Notes under the pieces: model-generated
Database searches by the model: none
What the model was told of the DNA's origin: nothing
Seen by the model: the letters and a program-made list of their open reading frames with translations, nothing else
Source: Gordonibacter sp. 28C
Lineage (GTDB): Bacteria > Actinomycetota > Coriobacteriia > Coriobacteriales > Eggerthellaceae
Length of the DNA: 64,000 nt
Reading direction: 5' to 3'
NCBI RefSeq assembly: GCF_003339845.1
Contig: NZ_PPTR01000013.1
Span: forward strand, 1 to 64,000
In this document: positions 46,401-53,507 of the stretch, one piece after another
Layout of the letters: each line of letters begins with the position of its first letter
Numbering within the stretch: the stretch's first letter is position 1
Made by a program: the position numbers and the translations under genes

Positions 46401-46771
46401 TCCATGAACGCGGCGATGCTCGGCGACGTGGACGCCGTGCGCACCTCCCGATAGCCCAGGAATTTCTCGGGGGCCTTCCCGTAGGCCAGAAGCAGCGCGG
46501 CGGAGTGCTTGCACATGCCGTCGTACTCGCGGTAGGCGGGGCAGGTGCACGCGTAGTCCGTGACGACGTCGGCCTCCTCGTCGAAGGACGCGGAGGTGCG
46601 GTAGCGGTCGTTCCAGCCGTTGCTCGAGGCGACGAACGCGGAGAGCACGGTCTCGTCGCCGTCGTAGCGCACCTGCTTCGTGAGGATGTTCCGATCGGAG
46701 GCCGCGATCGCCTGGGCCCGCTGCAGCGTGCGCGGGTAACAGTGCTCCGCGATGGCGTCTTCCGAGATCAT
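43466..46771 (-). CDS. SNF2-family helicase with SWIM zinc finger
   Basis: 1101-residue Swi2/Snf2-type ATPase. A SWIM zinc finger near residue 75 (CTCPAYREYDGMCKH), a long middle region of unknown fold (about 130-610), then the helicase core: GILADEMGLGKSVQL (Walker A), the CCVLDEAQ box, LTGTPVENRPSELWSIFDFL, and the C-terminal lobe VFSQFTSFLARI with TDRAHRIGQ. Such proteins act on DNA or protein-DNA complexes; the role in bacteria is not settled. The ATG at 46771 has an aaggag site 12 bases away. A -10-like TATGAT (minus strand, 46819-46814) lies upstream. Confidence 0.88.
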   Translation of the reverse strand: MISEDAIAEHCYPRTLQRAQAIAASDRNILTKQVRYDGDETVLSAFVASSNGWNDRYRTSASFDEEADVVTDYACTCPAYREYDGMCKHSAALLLAYGKAPEKFLGYREVRTASTSPSIAAFMERARQAGAEEPGTVDLEATVAYGYRTWSAHFRVAGPNGSYVLRSISDFVRRMRTGERFSYGKKLAFAHVPSAFTDRGRALARFLEKAVSLREQANGPLYGRYRSRDEVERSLDLSDWELIELLDALDGTAFTVEGTDYGTRSVTQARIVHEDPLVDVRLNRTDKGGFVIARGDDIPFAAQGERMYVWRDDLFYRCSPGFARTADFLRNVYESDDDRLFVSESDMPLFCAAVLPAIEEHLHVVAPEEVNAYRPVPCRLEFYFDRDKRGVTCDAQAVYGERRHPLFEAPEAGTGGGARQGGRPEPSPGPLRDERLEGRARDLVERYFDLPDPFIEIGDDEAVASLVFGGLARFQELGEVFTTPAFDRLLRDKQPRIATGLSLAGDLVNLTVSSDDLPASELAALLSSYRKRKRYHRLRNGAFVSLEGYDLAELDRLVEDFGITARELSSGTVQLPAFRALYLDEALQDAERDKSFTRYVENFRRIDERAYRAPASLAGTLRPYQEAGFRWMSALADAGFGGILADEMGLGKSVQLIAFLLARRDEARAEGPSLIVCPASLVYNWKAELERFAPQLDVRAIAGTKRERALARDEACGGATYGNGTAGDGAKPCDVLVTSYDLLRIDADDYARRSFFCCVLDEAQYVKNHATKTARGVKRVRARHRFALTGTPVENRPSELWSIFDFLMPGLLGSYMRFRERFELPLLGGDDEAARRLQALVGPFMLRRLKADVLRDLPDKLESVVRVSLEGEQRRLYAASEQQLREALTEQHRERKSREKDRTKVEILAELTRLRQLCCDPGLLYENYDGPAAKLDAVIELVESALDAGEKTLVFSQFTSFLARISERLARAGVPHYTITGATPKKKRLELVDAFNADDTPAFLVSLKAGGTGLNLTGASVVVHADPWWNAAAQNQATDRAHRIGQTKVVSVHQVIAEGTIEERILRLQDAKSELADRLIAGGGVSLASLSKEELADLLQG

Positions 46772-46896
46772 ATAGGCTTTCTGCTCCTTGTTCCGCGAAC
46801 GGGTGTACTGTTCATCATACTACAGACCATGGCGCGAAGGGATGCGGATGCGCGCTCCGCGCGTTAAATCGGCAAAGTACGGGTCCTGGGCGGCGC

Positions 46897-47487
46897 CTAA
46901 GAGCTGGTCGGTCGCCCCAGGTCAACGGTGCTCAGCTTGTCGATGAGCTTGCGGTAGATGCGCTCCCGTATCCAGGGCTCGGTCGACACGGCGCAGACGT
47001 CGTCCAGGTCCACCCACCTCACGCCGCTGTTCTCGTCGGGCTTGACGCACAGCGGCTCGTCCGGCGAGGCCACGGCCAGGTACGTGACGTTCAAATGCAG
47101 GTGCGAGCTCACGTAGCGTCCGCGCTTCTCGTGGCCGTCCACCGTGAGCACCTCGAGCGAGTAGATGCCGCCCGGTCCGCACGGCACGAGGTGCGCGTGT
47201 GCGACGCCGGTCTCCTCTTTTAGCTCGCGCAGCGCCACGCGGGCGAGGTCGCGCTCGCCGTCCGCGTGCCCGCCGATCCAGCTCCACGAGTCGTAGAGGT
47301 TGTGGTACACCATGAGCGTGCGCGCCCGGGTGGCGTCGACCGTCCAGACGGAGCATGCCATATGGGCGGGGGACGAACGGTCGAACGCGTGCGGATCGGT
47401 CTCGAGCGCGCGCAGGATGACCTGCCGGTCGGCCGTCTCCTGCTCGTTGAAGGGCTCGTAGGCGCGTATGTCGTCGATGAGGCTCAT
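46897..47487 (-). CDS. NUDIX hydrolase
   Basis: 196-residue pyrophosphohydrolase. The NUDIX box is complete: GHADGERDLARVALRELKEE continued by TGV, giving the G-x5-E-x7-REUxEExGU pattern. Family members act on nucleoside-diphosphate derivatives; the substrate cannot be told. It resembles the larger NUDIX proteins that keep an N-terminal helical part (EQETADRQVILRALE). No ribosome site precedes the ATG. A promoter -10 lies only 8 bases upstream, so the mRNA may be leaderless. Confidence 0.82.
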   Translation of the reverse strand: MSLIDDIRAYEPFNEQETADRQVILRALETDPHAFDRSSPAHMACSVWTVDATRARTLMVYHNLYDSWSWIGGHADGERDLARVALRELKEETGVAHAHLVPCGPGGIYSLEVLTVDGHEKRGRYVSSHLHLNVTYLAVASPDEPLCVKPDENSGVRWVDLDDVCAVSTEPWIRERIYRKLIDKLSTVDLGRPTSS

Positions 47488-47495
47488 GGGTGCCC

Positions 47496-47524
47496 ATTGT
47501 ACGCGGAGCCCCCGCGAAGGGCAA
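47496..47524 (-). promoter_or_regulatory. Promoter for a leaderless NUDIX transcript
   Basis: On the minus strand TTGCCC (47524-47519), 17 bases, TACAAT (47501-47496). The predicted start point falls within 2-3 bases of the ATG at 47487. Confidence 0.6.
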
Positions 47525-47599
47525 CGCCGCGGAGGCGCCGCCGTGTTAGAATGGCGTTTCGGTCGCCGTTCGCCCAACGCCACGGAAGAGAGGCCCCTC

Positions 47600-48703
47600 T
47601 TGAAGATTGCCGTCAGCTCCTGCCTTATGGGAGAGCCCTGCCGCTTCGACGGACGGGCCTGCCCGAACGAAGCGGCCCGGTCCCTGCGAGACGTTGACGG
47701 CATCGAGCTCGTGGAGCTGTGCCCGGAGGTCCTCGGCGGCCTGCCCACGCCGCGCCCACCGAGCGAGATCGCCGCGTCGGAGCGCGTCCTGCGCGTGACG
47801 AACGCGGAGGGTGTCGACGTCACGGCCGCGTTCATGGAAGGCGCGCAGAGGGCGCTCGAGATCGTGCAGCGAAACGAATGCAAGCTGGCCGTGCTCAAGG
47901 CGAAGAGCCCGTCGTGCGGCAACGGGCGCGTCTACGACGGCACGTTCACGGGAACGCTGGCGGAAGGCTACGGCGCGACGGCGCGCCTGCTGCGCGGGGA
48001 GGGCGTGCGCGTGATCGACGAGGAGCGGCTGGGCGCGGCGCTCGCCGCGTCCGAGGCGCGCCATCCGGGCGCACGGCCCGCCCTTCTCGCTGCCGCCTCG
48101 GCGGAGTGCCCCGTGCTCGAGACCGAGCGGCTCGTGCTGCGCGCCATCGCGCCGGACGACGCCGAGGACGTGTTCGCCTACTGCTCGGATCCGGACGTGG
48201 GCGCGGACGCCGGGTGGCCCATGCACCGCACCGTCGAGGACTCGCGCGCGTTCATCGATGCCGCGGCCTGCGAGCCGCACGTGTTCGGCCTGTTCGAGAA
48301 GGTTCCCGCCGCCGACGGATCCGCCACCTCGGCCGGCGACGAATCCGCAGCGTTGCGCACGGGCCCCTGCATCGGCTCGGTCGGGCTCATCCCCGACCCG
48401 CAGCGGCGCAACGTGGACGCCCTCATGCTGGGCTACTCCATGGCGAAGCCCGCCTGGGGCCGCGGCTATATGACCGAGGCGTCGCGCGAGGTGCTGTGCT
48501 ACGGCTTCGAGGAGCTGGCGCTCGACCTGGTCTCCTGCACGCATTACCCGTCAAACGACCGCTCCCGCCGCGTCATCGAGAAGTGCGGCTTCGCGCACGA
48601 GGGCACCATCCACGCCGCCGAGGCCGGCCCCGACGGCGTCGTGCGGGATCTCGAGTCGTACTACTTGACGCGGGTAGGATGGGCTGCCGGGGCGCGCGGC
48701 TGA
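47600..48703 (+). CDS. DUF523 domain fused to GNAT acetyltransferase
   Basis: 367 residues in two parts. Residues 1-155 are DUF523 (start MKIAVSSCLMGEPCRFDG; AVLKAKSPSCGNGRVYDG with paired cysteines), a family of unknown function. From about 170 comes a RimJ/RimL-type GNAT N-acetyltransferase (LETERLVLRAIAPDDAEDVF, PAWGRGYMTEASREVL, YPSNDRSRRVIEKCGF). The start is TTG at 47600, chosen because DUF523 homologues begin here and gagagg precedes it. A -10-like tagaat is at 47547-47552. Fusion of these domains is unusual as far as I know. Confidence 0.8.
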   Translation: MKIAVSSCLMGEPCRFDGRACPNEAARSLRDVDGIELVELCPEVLGGLPTPRPPSEIAASERVLRVTNAEGVDVTAAFMEGAQRALEIVQRNECKLAVLKAKSPSCGNGRVYDGTFTGTLAEGYGATARLLRGEGVRVIDEERLGAALAASEARHPGARPALLAAASAECPVLETERLVLRAIAPDDAEDVFAYCSDPDVGADAGWPMHRTVEDSRAFIDAAACEPHVFGLFEKVPAADGSATSAGDESAALRTGPCIGSVGLIPDPQRRNVDALMLGYSMAKPAWGRGYMTEASREVLCYGFEELALDLVSCTHYPSNDRSRRVIEKCGFAHEGTIHAAEAGPDGVVRDLESYYLTRVGWAAGARG

Positions 48704-48712
48704 GGGGACGCC

Positions 48713-48925
48713 CTACGCGCCGCCGTCCGGCCGCTCCCGGCCGTCGCGGCCCGCTTCGCGCCGTTCAGCCGCCACGGCGGGCTTGCGGTAGAGGAACGTG
48801 AAGCAATGCGGGCAGCTCAGCGCGTCGTCGGGAACCGGCTCGCCGCATGCGGGGCAGCGGCCGTCGTCGACGTCGGCGCCGTTCCCGTCCATGCAGGCGC
48901 CGCACATCACGCAGGGGATGCACAT
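48713..48925 (-). CDS. Small double zinc-ribbon protein
   Basis: 70 residues with eight cysteines in pairs: CIPCVMCGAC at the N-terminus, then CPACGEPVPDDALSCPHC, a classic zinc ribbon. A charged Arg/Glu-rich tail follows. Start supported by the excellent site gaaaggaggcg. It overlaps the end of the TetR gene by 19 bases, so it is cotranscribed with it. Function unknown; together with the other ribbon protein upstream it may be an accessory of the molybdopterin enzyme or a metal-binding factor. Confidence 0.7.
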   Translation of the reverse strand: MCIPCVMCGACMDGNGADVDDGRCPACGEPVPDDALSCPHCFTFLYRKPAVAAERREAGRDGRERPDGGA

Positions 48926-49671
48926 GGGGCGCCTCCTTTCCCTGGCCGATCTTCGGAGCCCGGTTCCCGGGCGGCCTTCTCGATCTCCTGCCGTATGAGG
49001 GCGGCCAACGAGTCGTGCACGACGTTCTCGAAGGGGATGATGTCGCGCGCGGTGCGTCGCGCCGACGTGTAGTTGAGGCGCTCGACGAAGCGCGACAGGA
49101 ACGCTCCCGTGTAGAACTCGGCGAGGAAGTCGACTCCCGCGTTGCTCGTCATGCGCTCTCGCAGGGCCTTCCGCTCCACCGCGCTCTGCCGGCCGATCTC
49201 GCGGTCGATGAGGAAGAGGATGTCCTCCTTGATTGCAGGAAAGAACAGCTGGTGCAGGTAGAAGTCGAGCGTTCCCGGCCCGCGCGTCGAGAAGATGCGG
49301 CGGTAGTACGCCCTCCGCTTCTCCAGGGAATAGGAGAGCGCGGCGAAGAAGGGAGCGTTGTAGATGCGCCCCGACTCCTCGATCCGGCGCGCGTAGAACG
49401 GGAACTCCGCGAGCGGATTGTCCGGCGAGTCCTGCTCGCGCACGAGCAGGTCCTCGGGGAATTTGTCGGCGAGCCCGCTTGCCAAATCGTAGCGGAACAG
49501 CCAAACGACCAGCTGCTCCTTGTCGGCGAAGTGGTAGTAGAACGTCTTGCGGTGCTTGCCCGACGCCTCCGCGATCATATTGACGGTGATCCGCTCGGCG
49601 GGCATGGCTTCCACGAGGCGTACGAACGCTTCGGCTAGGCGGAGTTTCGCTTCGTAGCGCTTCGGGCTCAT
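48907..49671 (-). CDS. TetR-family transcriptional regulator
   Basis: 254 residues. N-terminal helix-turn-helix: AFVRLVEAMPAERITVNMI, then SGKHRKTFYYHFADKEQLVVWLF, the classic TetR pattern. The ligand-binding domain is helical, with a C-terminal extension that covers the start of the zinc-ribbon gene. The genes upstream on the same strand encode an oxidoreductase and two small proteins, so it probably controls that set in response to the substrate. The ribosome site is weak. Confidence 0.82.
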   Translation of the reverse strand: MSPKRYEAKLRLAEAFVRLVEAMPAERITVNMIAEASGKHRKTFYYHFADKEQLVVWLFRYDLASGLADKFPEDLLVREQDSPDNPLAEFPFYARRIEESGRIYNAPFFAALSYSLEKRRAYYRRIFSTRGPGTLDFYLHQLFFPAIKEDILFLIDREIGRQSAVERKALRERMTSNAGVDFLAEFYTGAFLSRFVERLNYTSARRTARDIIPFENVVHDSLAALIRQEIEKAAREPGSEDRPGKGGAPCASPA

Positions 49672-49745
49672 GCGGCACCTCGAACGGCTCGTCTGCGCGC
49701 GGCCGGTCGACGCCGCGCTGGCAACTGCGGTTTCCATGATAGCGC

Positions 49746-49785
49746 GGAAGTACCTGCGGCGAAACGGCTTGCCGCAGGTACTTCC
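49746..49785. terminator. Perfect 15-bp hairpin between small zinc-ribbon gene and tetR
   Basis: Arms ggaagtacctgcggc / gccgcaggtacttcc with a 10-base loop, followed by tgttttt on the + strand. All neighbouring genes run on the minus strand, where the hairpin has no T tail, so it could be a bidirectional or antisense terminator, or an mRNA processing structure. Confidence 0.6.
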
Positions 49786-49805
49786 TGTTTTTCTACGGTC
49801 GAGGG

Positions 49806-50033
49806 TTACGCGCCGCCCTCCGGATTCCCCGGCGCTTTCGGCGGCATGGGCGCCTTGGGCGCTCCCGGCGCGGCCGGAGCGCCTGGCGCGCCGGGAGCCG
49901 TCGCCTGGTCCTGCGGCTTCCTCATCATCGCTCCGCATTCGGGGCAGGTGCCGTCGGGGTTCGGCTCGGCGACGATGTAGCAGCCGGGGCACACCACCTC
50001 GCCCGCCTCCGCCGTGGGTGGCCTGAAGCACAT
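49806..50033 (-). CDS. Small zinc-ribbon protein with Ala/Pro/Gly-rich tail
   Basis: 75 residues: one zinc ribbon (CPGCYIVAEPNPDGTCPECG) followed by a 35-residue tail of repeated Ala-Pro-Gly steps (APGAPGAPAAPGAP). Excellent ribosome site aaggaggctc. It lies 12 bases after the HhH gene on the same strand. Function unknown; position suggests a link with the oxidoreductase. Confidence 0.7.
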   Translation of the reverse strand: MCFRPPTAEAGEVVCPGCYIVAEPNPDGTCPECGAMMRKPQDQATAPGAPGAPAAPGAPKAPMPPKAPGNPEGGA

Positions 50034-50045
50034 GGTTGAGCCTCC

Positions 50046-50273
50046 TTACCATTCGCAGTTCGACATGAGGATGAAGTTGCCGGCCGTCGAGGACCATTCC
50101 TCCAGCTTGAAGGGGTCGACGTCGATCTTCCCCGCGAGTTCCGCGCGGGAGTCGGGGTACTTGGCCACTTCGTAGAAGTCCTCGATGGTGCCGATGCCCA
50201 GGTCCTTGAGCTTCGTCACCGCGTCGGGGTCGATACCGAACAGCTTGTCGAGATCGGCAGCCATGAAAATCAT
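50046..50273 (-). CDS. Small helix-hairpin-helix-like protein
   Basis: 75 residues with LFGIDPDAVTKLKDLGIGTI, a helix-hairpin-helix arrangement like that in DUF4332 proteins, then LAGKIDVDPFKLEEW, which looks like a second hairpin. Such domains bind DNA or act as adaptors. Start ATG at 50273 (aggaaaggcgg before it); an internal ATG at 50264 is possible. Placed between the oxidoreductase and the zinc-ribbon gene on the same strand. Confidence 0.65.
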   Translation of the reverse strand: MIFMAADLDKLFGIDPDAVTKLKDLGIGTIEDFYEVAKYPDSRAELAGKIDVDPFKLEEWSSTAGNFILMSNCEW

Positions 50274-50334
50274 CCGCCTTTCCTGGTCGTCCGCGCGACG
50301 GGGTCGTCGTGCGGGAATCGTCAACATGCCAATG

Positions 50335-50370
50335 CGCCCGCCCCCGATCCTCGCCGGACGGGGGCGGGCG
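50335..50370. terminator. 12-bp perfect hairpin after the oxidoreductase
   Basis: Arms cgcccgcccccg / cgggggcgggcg (50335-50346, 50359-50370). It lies 56 bases beyond the oxidoreductase stop in the direction of transcription. The short T run is on the + side, so strength on the minus strand is doubtful; an attenuator or mRNA-stabilising stem is possible. Confidence 0.5.
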
Positions 50371-50425
50371 TTTGCGCGGCGCTCGGGCGGCTTAAACGGG
50401 CCCGCCTCGGCGCCGCGCCGTTTTC

Positions 50426-52654
50426 CTACAGGTCCTGCTCCTCGCACTTGTACACCTTCGCGGCCACGCCGGTTTGCTGCCAAGCGCCGATGAGCTGGTC
50501 GAGCGTGTCGGGATCGTCGTCCAGAAGCACGTTCGCGTTCGACTCGAACGCCCCGAACAGGCTCGGCAGGGCCTCTTCCTTCTCCGGGAACCACCAGTCG
50601 TGCTGCACGCTGATGACGCGCGGGTCCACGATGGACGTCTTGCGAGCGCGCTGCTTGATGCGGCCCATGTGCGTTTCGATCCAGCACCAGTCGCCGTCGC
50701 GGATGTCCAGGTCGATGGCCGTGTCGGGATGGATGTCGAAGATCGGGTCGGGGTGCAGGTCGCGGTACGGGCCGGGCTGGCGGTGCTCCGAGTGGTAGAA
50801 CGGCATGAAGCGCGCGCCGGTGATCATGGCGAGCGGGTAGACGCCTTCCCATTCGGGGTGCTTCTCCACGCTGAGGCCCGGGTACTCGAAGTGCGGCAGC
50901 GGGTCGAACGGCAAACCCGTTTCCGCGGCCAGCTTCTCCACCACGCTCGACTTCAGCTCCACCTTGCCCGAGGGCGTGAGGAACTTGTAGCCGGGCTCCT
51001 TGTACTTCTCGAACTTCTTCTGGCCGGCCATGTACTTCACGTCGTTGTAGAACTTTTCGTGCGTCATGCCCATGGGAGCCAGCTGGAAGTCCAGCATGCC
51101 CTCGGTGGTGGGGCCCCACCACTTGTCCTCCTGGCCCAGGCGGCAGGCCAGGCCGTAGAAGAACTCGTAATCGTCGCGGAAGTCCACGTCGGCGCCGCCT
51201 TCGAAGCGCTCTATCACGCGGGCCTGCGCGCCGAAGTACATGGGGCGGTGGTTCATGACCGCGTAGCAGTTGTCGGGACGCTCGAGCCAGGTGGCAGCCG
51301 GCAGCGCGTAGTCGGCCAGCGCCGCCGTGGGCGTGAGGAAGTAGTCGTGCACCACCAGAAGCTCCAGGTTCATGAGCGCTTCCACCACGAGCTTCGTGTT
51401 CGAGAACGCCATGACCGGGTTGTCGGCCTGCACGATGAGCGCCTTCACGGGGTAGGGGTCGCCGTCGCGCATGGCGCGGAACAGCAGCGGCGCGTTGCTG
51501 TACGGGTAGAACGACGGGTACGCCTGCGAGATGACGTCCCAGCCCTTGAACGTGAGGCCGGGGAAGCGGTCGTTGCCGATCATCTTGTCGCGCTGCTCCT
51601 GCGAGAGCGCGTAGTGCTCGTAGAACGCCGGGGGGAAGCGCGACGGGGGTGCCAGCTGGTCGCCGCCCTTCTTGTCGATGTTGCCCGTGATGGCGCGCAG
51701 GATGGCCTTGGCCTGGATGGCGCTCGAGGCGTTGATGCCGCTGGCGTCGCCGCCCTTCTGGCCCCACGGTAGGCAGGCCGACGGCGCGGTGGCGTACATG
51801 CGGGCCGCCTCGCGGATCTTGTCGGCCGGGACCCAGGTGATCTCGGCCACTTTCTCGGGCGGGTACTCCTTCGCGCGCTCGCGCAGCTCGTCGAAGCCGA
51901 TGCACCACTCGTCCACGAACTCGTGGTCGTAGAGGTCCTCTTCGACGATGACGTTGATGAAGCCGAGCGCGAGCGCCGCGTCGGTGCCGGGGCGCAGCTG
52001 CAGGAACAGGTCGGCCTGCTGGGCGACTTCGCTGAAGCGCGGGTCGATGACCAGCAGCTTTGCCCCCCGCTCCTTGCGGTTCGTGTCGACCCAATGCCAC
52101 AGCAGCGGCTCCGACGCGATGGTGTTGCGCCCCCACAGCACCACGAGGTCGGCGTTCACCCAGTCGGCCTTGTCGGAGCAGAAGCCGCCGTACGTGCAGG
52201 GCTCGAGCCACATGTCGGAGCTGTAGCAGATGGTGCCGTTGCCGCCGGTGTTCGGGCTGCCGAACAGGTTGGTGAACTTGTAGTGCAGCCAGCTCCACGT
52301 GCGCGCCGTGCCCTCGGTGAAGGCCAGCGTCTCGGGGCCGTACTCGTCGCGCAGTTCCGCCAGCTTCGCGGCTATCTCGTCGAACGCCTGGTCCCACGAG
52401 ATCTCCTCCCACTGCCCGCCGCCGCGCTCTCCTTTGCGCTTGAGCGGCTTCTTCAGGCGGTTCGGGTTGTAGACGAACCCTTCGAGGTAGCGTCCCTTGT
52501 CCAAGCGGGAGCACGTGTAGCCCTTGTTGTGCGGGCAGTCCGGGTCGCCCTCGATGTTCGTGATCCTGCCGTTGACCTTCGTCACCAGCACGCCGCAGCG
52601 CACGTGGCAGAAGAAGCAACCTGCTCGCAGTACCTCCACCTTGTCTTCAGCCAT
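50426..52654 (-). CDS. Acetylene-hydratase-like molybdopterin (Mo/W) enzyme
   Basis: 742 residues, DMSO-reductase superfamily, no Tat signal, so cytoplasmic. [4Fe-4S] ligands CFFCHVRC at the N-terminus and a fourth Cys in YTCSRLDKGR. Long stretches (INVIVEEDLYDHEFVDEWCI, EYPPEKVAEI, final AAKVYKC) resemble Pelobacter acetylene hydratase as I remember it. A Cys in GNGTICYSSD is in the place of its metal ligand Cys141. Asp13 of that enzyme, in CxxCD, is His here. The reaction is thus unknown: hydration, hydroxyl transfer or reduction of an organic substrate. Start at 52654 with aggaagagga. Followed by small satellite genes and tetR. Confidence 0.8.
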   Translation of the reverse strand: MAEDKVEVLRAGCFFCHVRCGVLVTKVNGRITNIEGDPDCPHNKGYTCSRLDKGRYLEGFVYNPNRLKKPLKRKGERGGGQWEEISWDQAFDEIAAKLAELRDEYGPETLAFTEGTARTWSWLHYKFTNLFGSPNTGGNGTICYSSDMWLEPCTYGGFCSDKADWVNADLVVLWGRNTIASEPLLWHWVDTNRKERGAKLLVIDPRFSEVAQQADLFLQLRPGTDAALALGFINVIVEEDLYDHEFVDEWCIGFDELRERAKEYPPEKVAEITWVPADKIREAARMYATAPSACLPWGQKGGDASGINASSAIQAKAILRAITGNIDKKGGDQLAPPSRFPPAFYEHYALSQEQRDKMIGNDRFPGLTFKGWDVISQAYPSFYPYSNAPLLFRAMRDGDPYPVKALIVQADNPVMAFSNTKLVVEALMNLELLVVHDYFLTPTAALADYALPAATWLERPDNCYAVMNHRPMYFGAQARVIERFEGGADVDFRDDYEFFYGLACRLGQEDKWWGPTTEGMLDFQLAPMGMTHEKFYNDVKYMAGQKKFEKYKEPGYKFLTPSGKVELKSSVVEKLAAETGLPFDPLPHFEYPGLSVEKHPEWEGVYPLAMITGARFMPFYHSEHRQPGPYRDLHPDPIFDIHPDTAIDLDIRDGDWCWIETHMGRIKQRARKTSIVDPRVISVQHDWWFPEKEEALPSLFGAFESNANVLLDDDPDTLDQLIGAWQQTGVAAKVYKCEEQDL

Positions 52655-52894
52655 GAGTCCTCTTCCTCTCGTCTTGTCGGTCGACGATTGCGGATGATCG
52701 TTTCGCCTTCGGTCTGCTCCTTTCCGAACGGGGCTTGCCATGCCGTGTGCCCGCTTCGCGGTGCCTGCGGGCGCTTGCCTTCGAAAACGTGCGACGTGCG
52801 GTCGATCTGAGGTGCAGCTAGGGGAATGACGTTAGGGACAGTATGGCCCGGCGGAGGGTGGCGGCGCCATGTCCAAAAGCGCGCAGGAGGATAG

Positions 52895-52915
52895 TTTTTT
52901 TTTGGGGGGGGGGGG
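52895..52915. repeat. Homopolymer tract T9 G12
   Basis: Nine T then twelve G in a row, about 240 bases upstream of the oxidoreductase start. Such tracts change length by slippage. The surrounding gap 52655-53344 has no gene I can support: a 92-codon open frame (52869-53147) runs through the tract but shows no family resemblance. Near-identical motifs aaaaaagtgtgtctg (53203-53217) and aaaaaacgtgtgtccg (53291-53306) look like remains of IS ends. Confidence 0.7.
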
Positions 52916-53344
52916 CTCTATGCGCACCGTAGACGCTATGCGGAGAACGATGTGCGTTATGCCAACCCTGCATAATACGACAGTCTCGACGGTTCCTGCC
53001 CTTAGCGGCAAGCTTCTCAGCGATGTACGATATCGACCACTAGTACCACTAGGAACCGACATCGATGCTACATACGATGTGATAATCGTCGACGCGATGG
53101 CACTGCGGTTCCGCAAGGTTTCCGACGAATGCCTTTCCTTGCTATGAGGGTCGTCGCGGCGGGATATCTCCTCAAGTTCGTAGATTATCTTGGGGTGTAG
53201 GCAAAAAAGTGTGTCTGTTTTAGGGACGTAAGAGCAGGCCGTGACCTAAAAACCGTCTTTTAAACTTATGGGACGATTTTAAGAGCCCGGAAAAAACGTG
53301 TGTCCGATTTGATTTGATGCCGCAGGTCAGAGGCTATAGACCTT

Positions 53345-53383
53345 CCTTTCGAATTCTGTGTTTCTATCGCAGAATTCGAAAGG
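53345..53383. repeat. 14-bp perfect hairpin at the IS remnant
   Basis: cctttcgaattctg / cagaattcgaaagg (53345-53358, 53370-53383) with an 11-base loop, just before the transposase remnant. It may be part of an IS end or a terminator. Confidence 0.6.
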
Positions 53384-53500
53384 TGTTGCGTCCTGCGTGC
53401 GGAGACGAAACGCAACGGCAAGACCTCCTCCGGCGCCACTCGCTGGCGCTGCAAGGCTTGCAGCGCGTCTACCACGCAACGAAACGACGATATGAGGATG
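53384..53500 (+). pseudogene. Remnant of an IS transposase N-terminus (zinc ribbon, IS1249-like)
   Basis: Reading from 53402 (gcg gag acg aaa) gives AETKRNGKTSSGATRWRCKA and then CSASTTQR, the typical zinc-ribbon start of IS1249-like transposases. The first Cys pair is damaged: PACG appears in another frame just upstream, so a frameshift separates the halves. The match ends near 53485, next to the end of the dam gene. It marks the left junction of the AT-rich island. The IS family is from memory. Confidence 0.45.
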
Positions 53501-53507
53501 CGTTGCA

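Noticed and set aside
43427-46867. A 1146-codon + strand open frame opposite the SNF2 helicase
   Set aside because: Antisense to a gene with complete helicase motifs; composition is typical of a shadow frame.
52869-53147. 92-codon open frame through the T9-G12 tract
   Set aside because: No family resemblance and codon use unlike the genome; kept only as a possible phase-variable frame in the findings.
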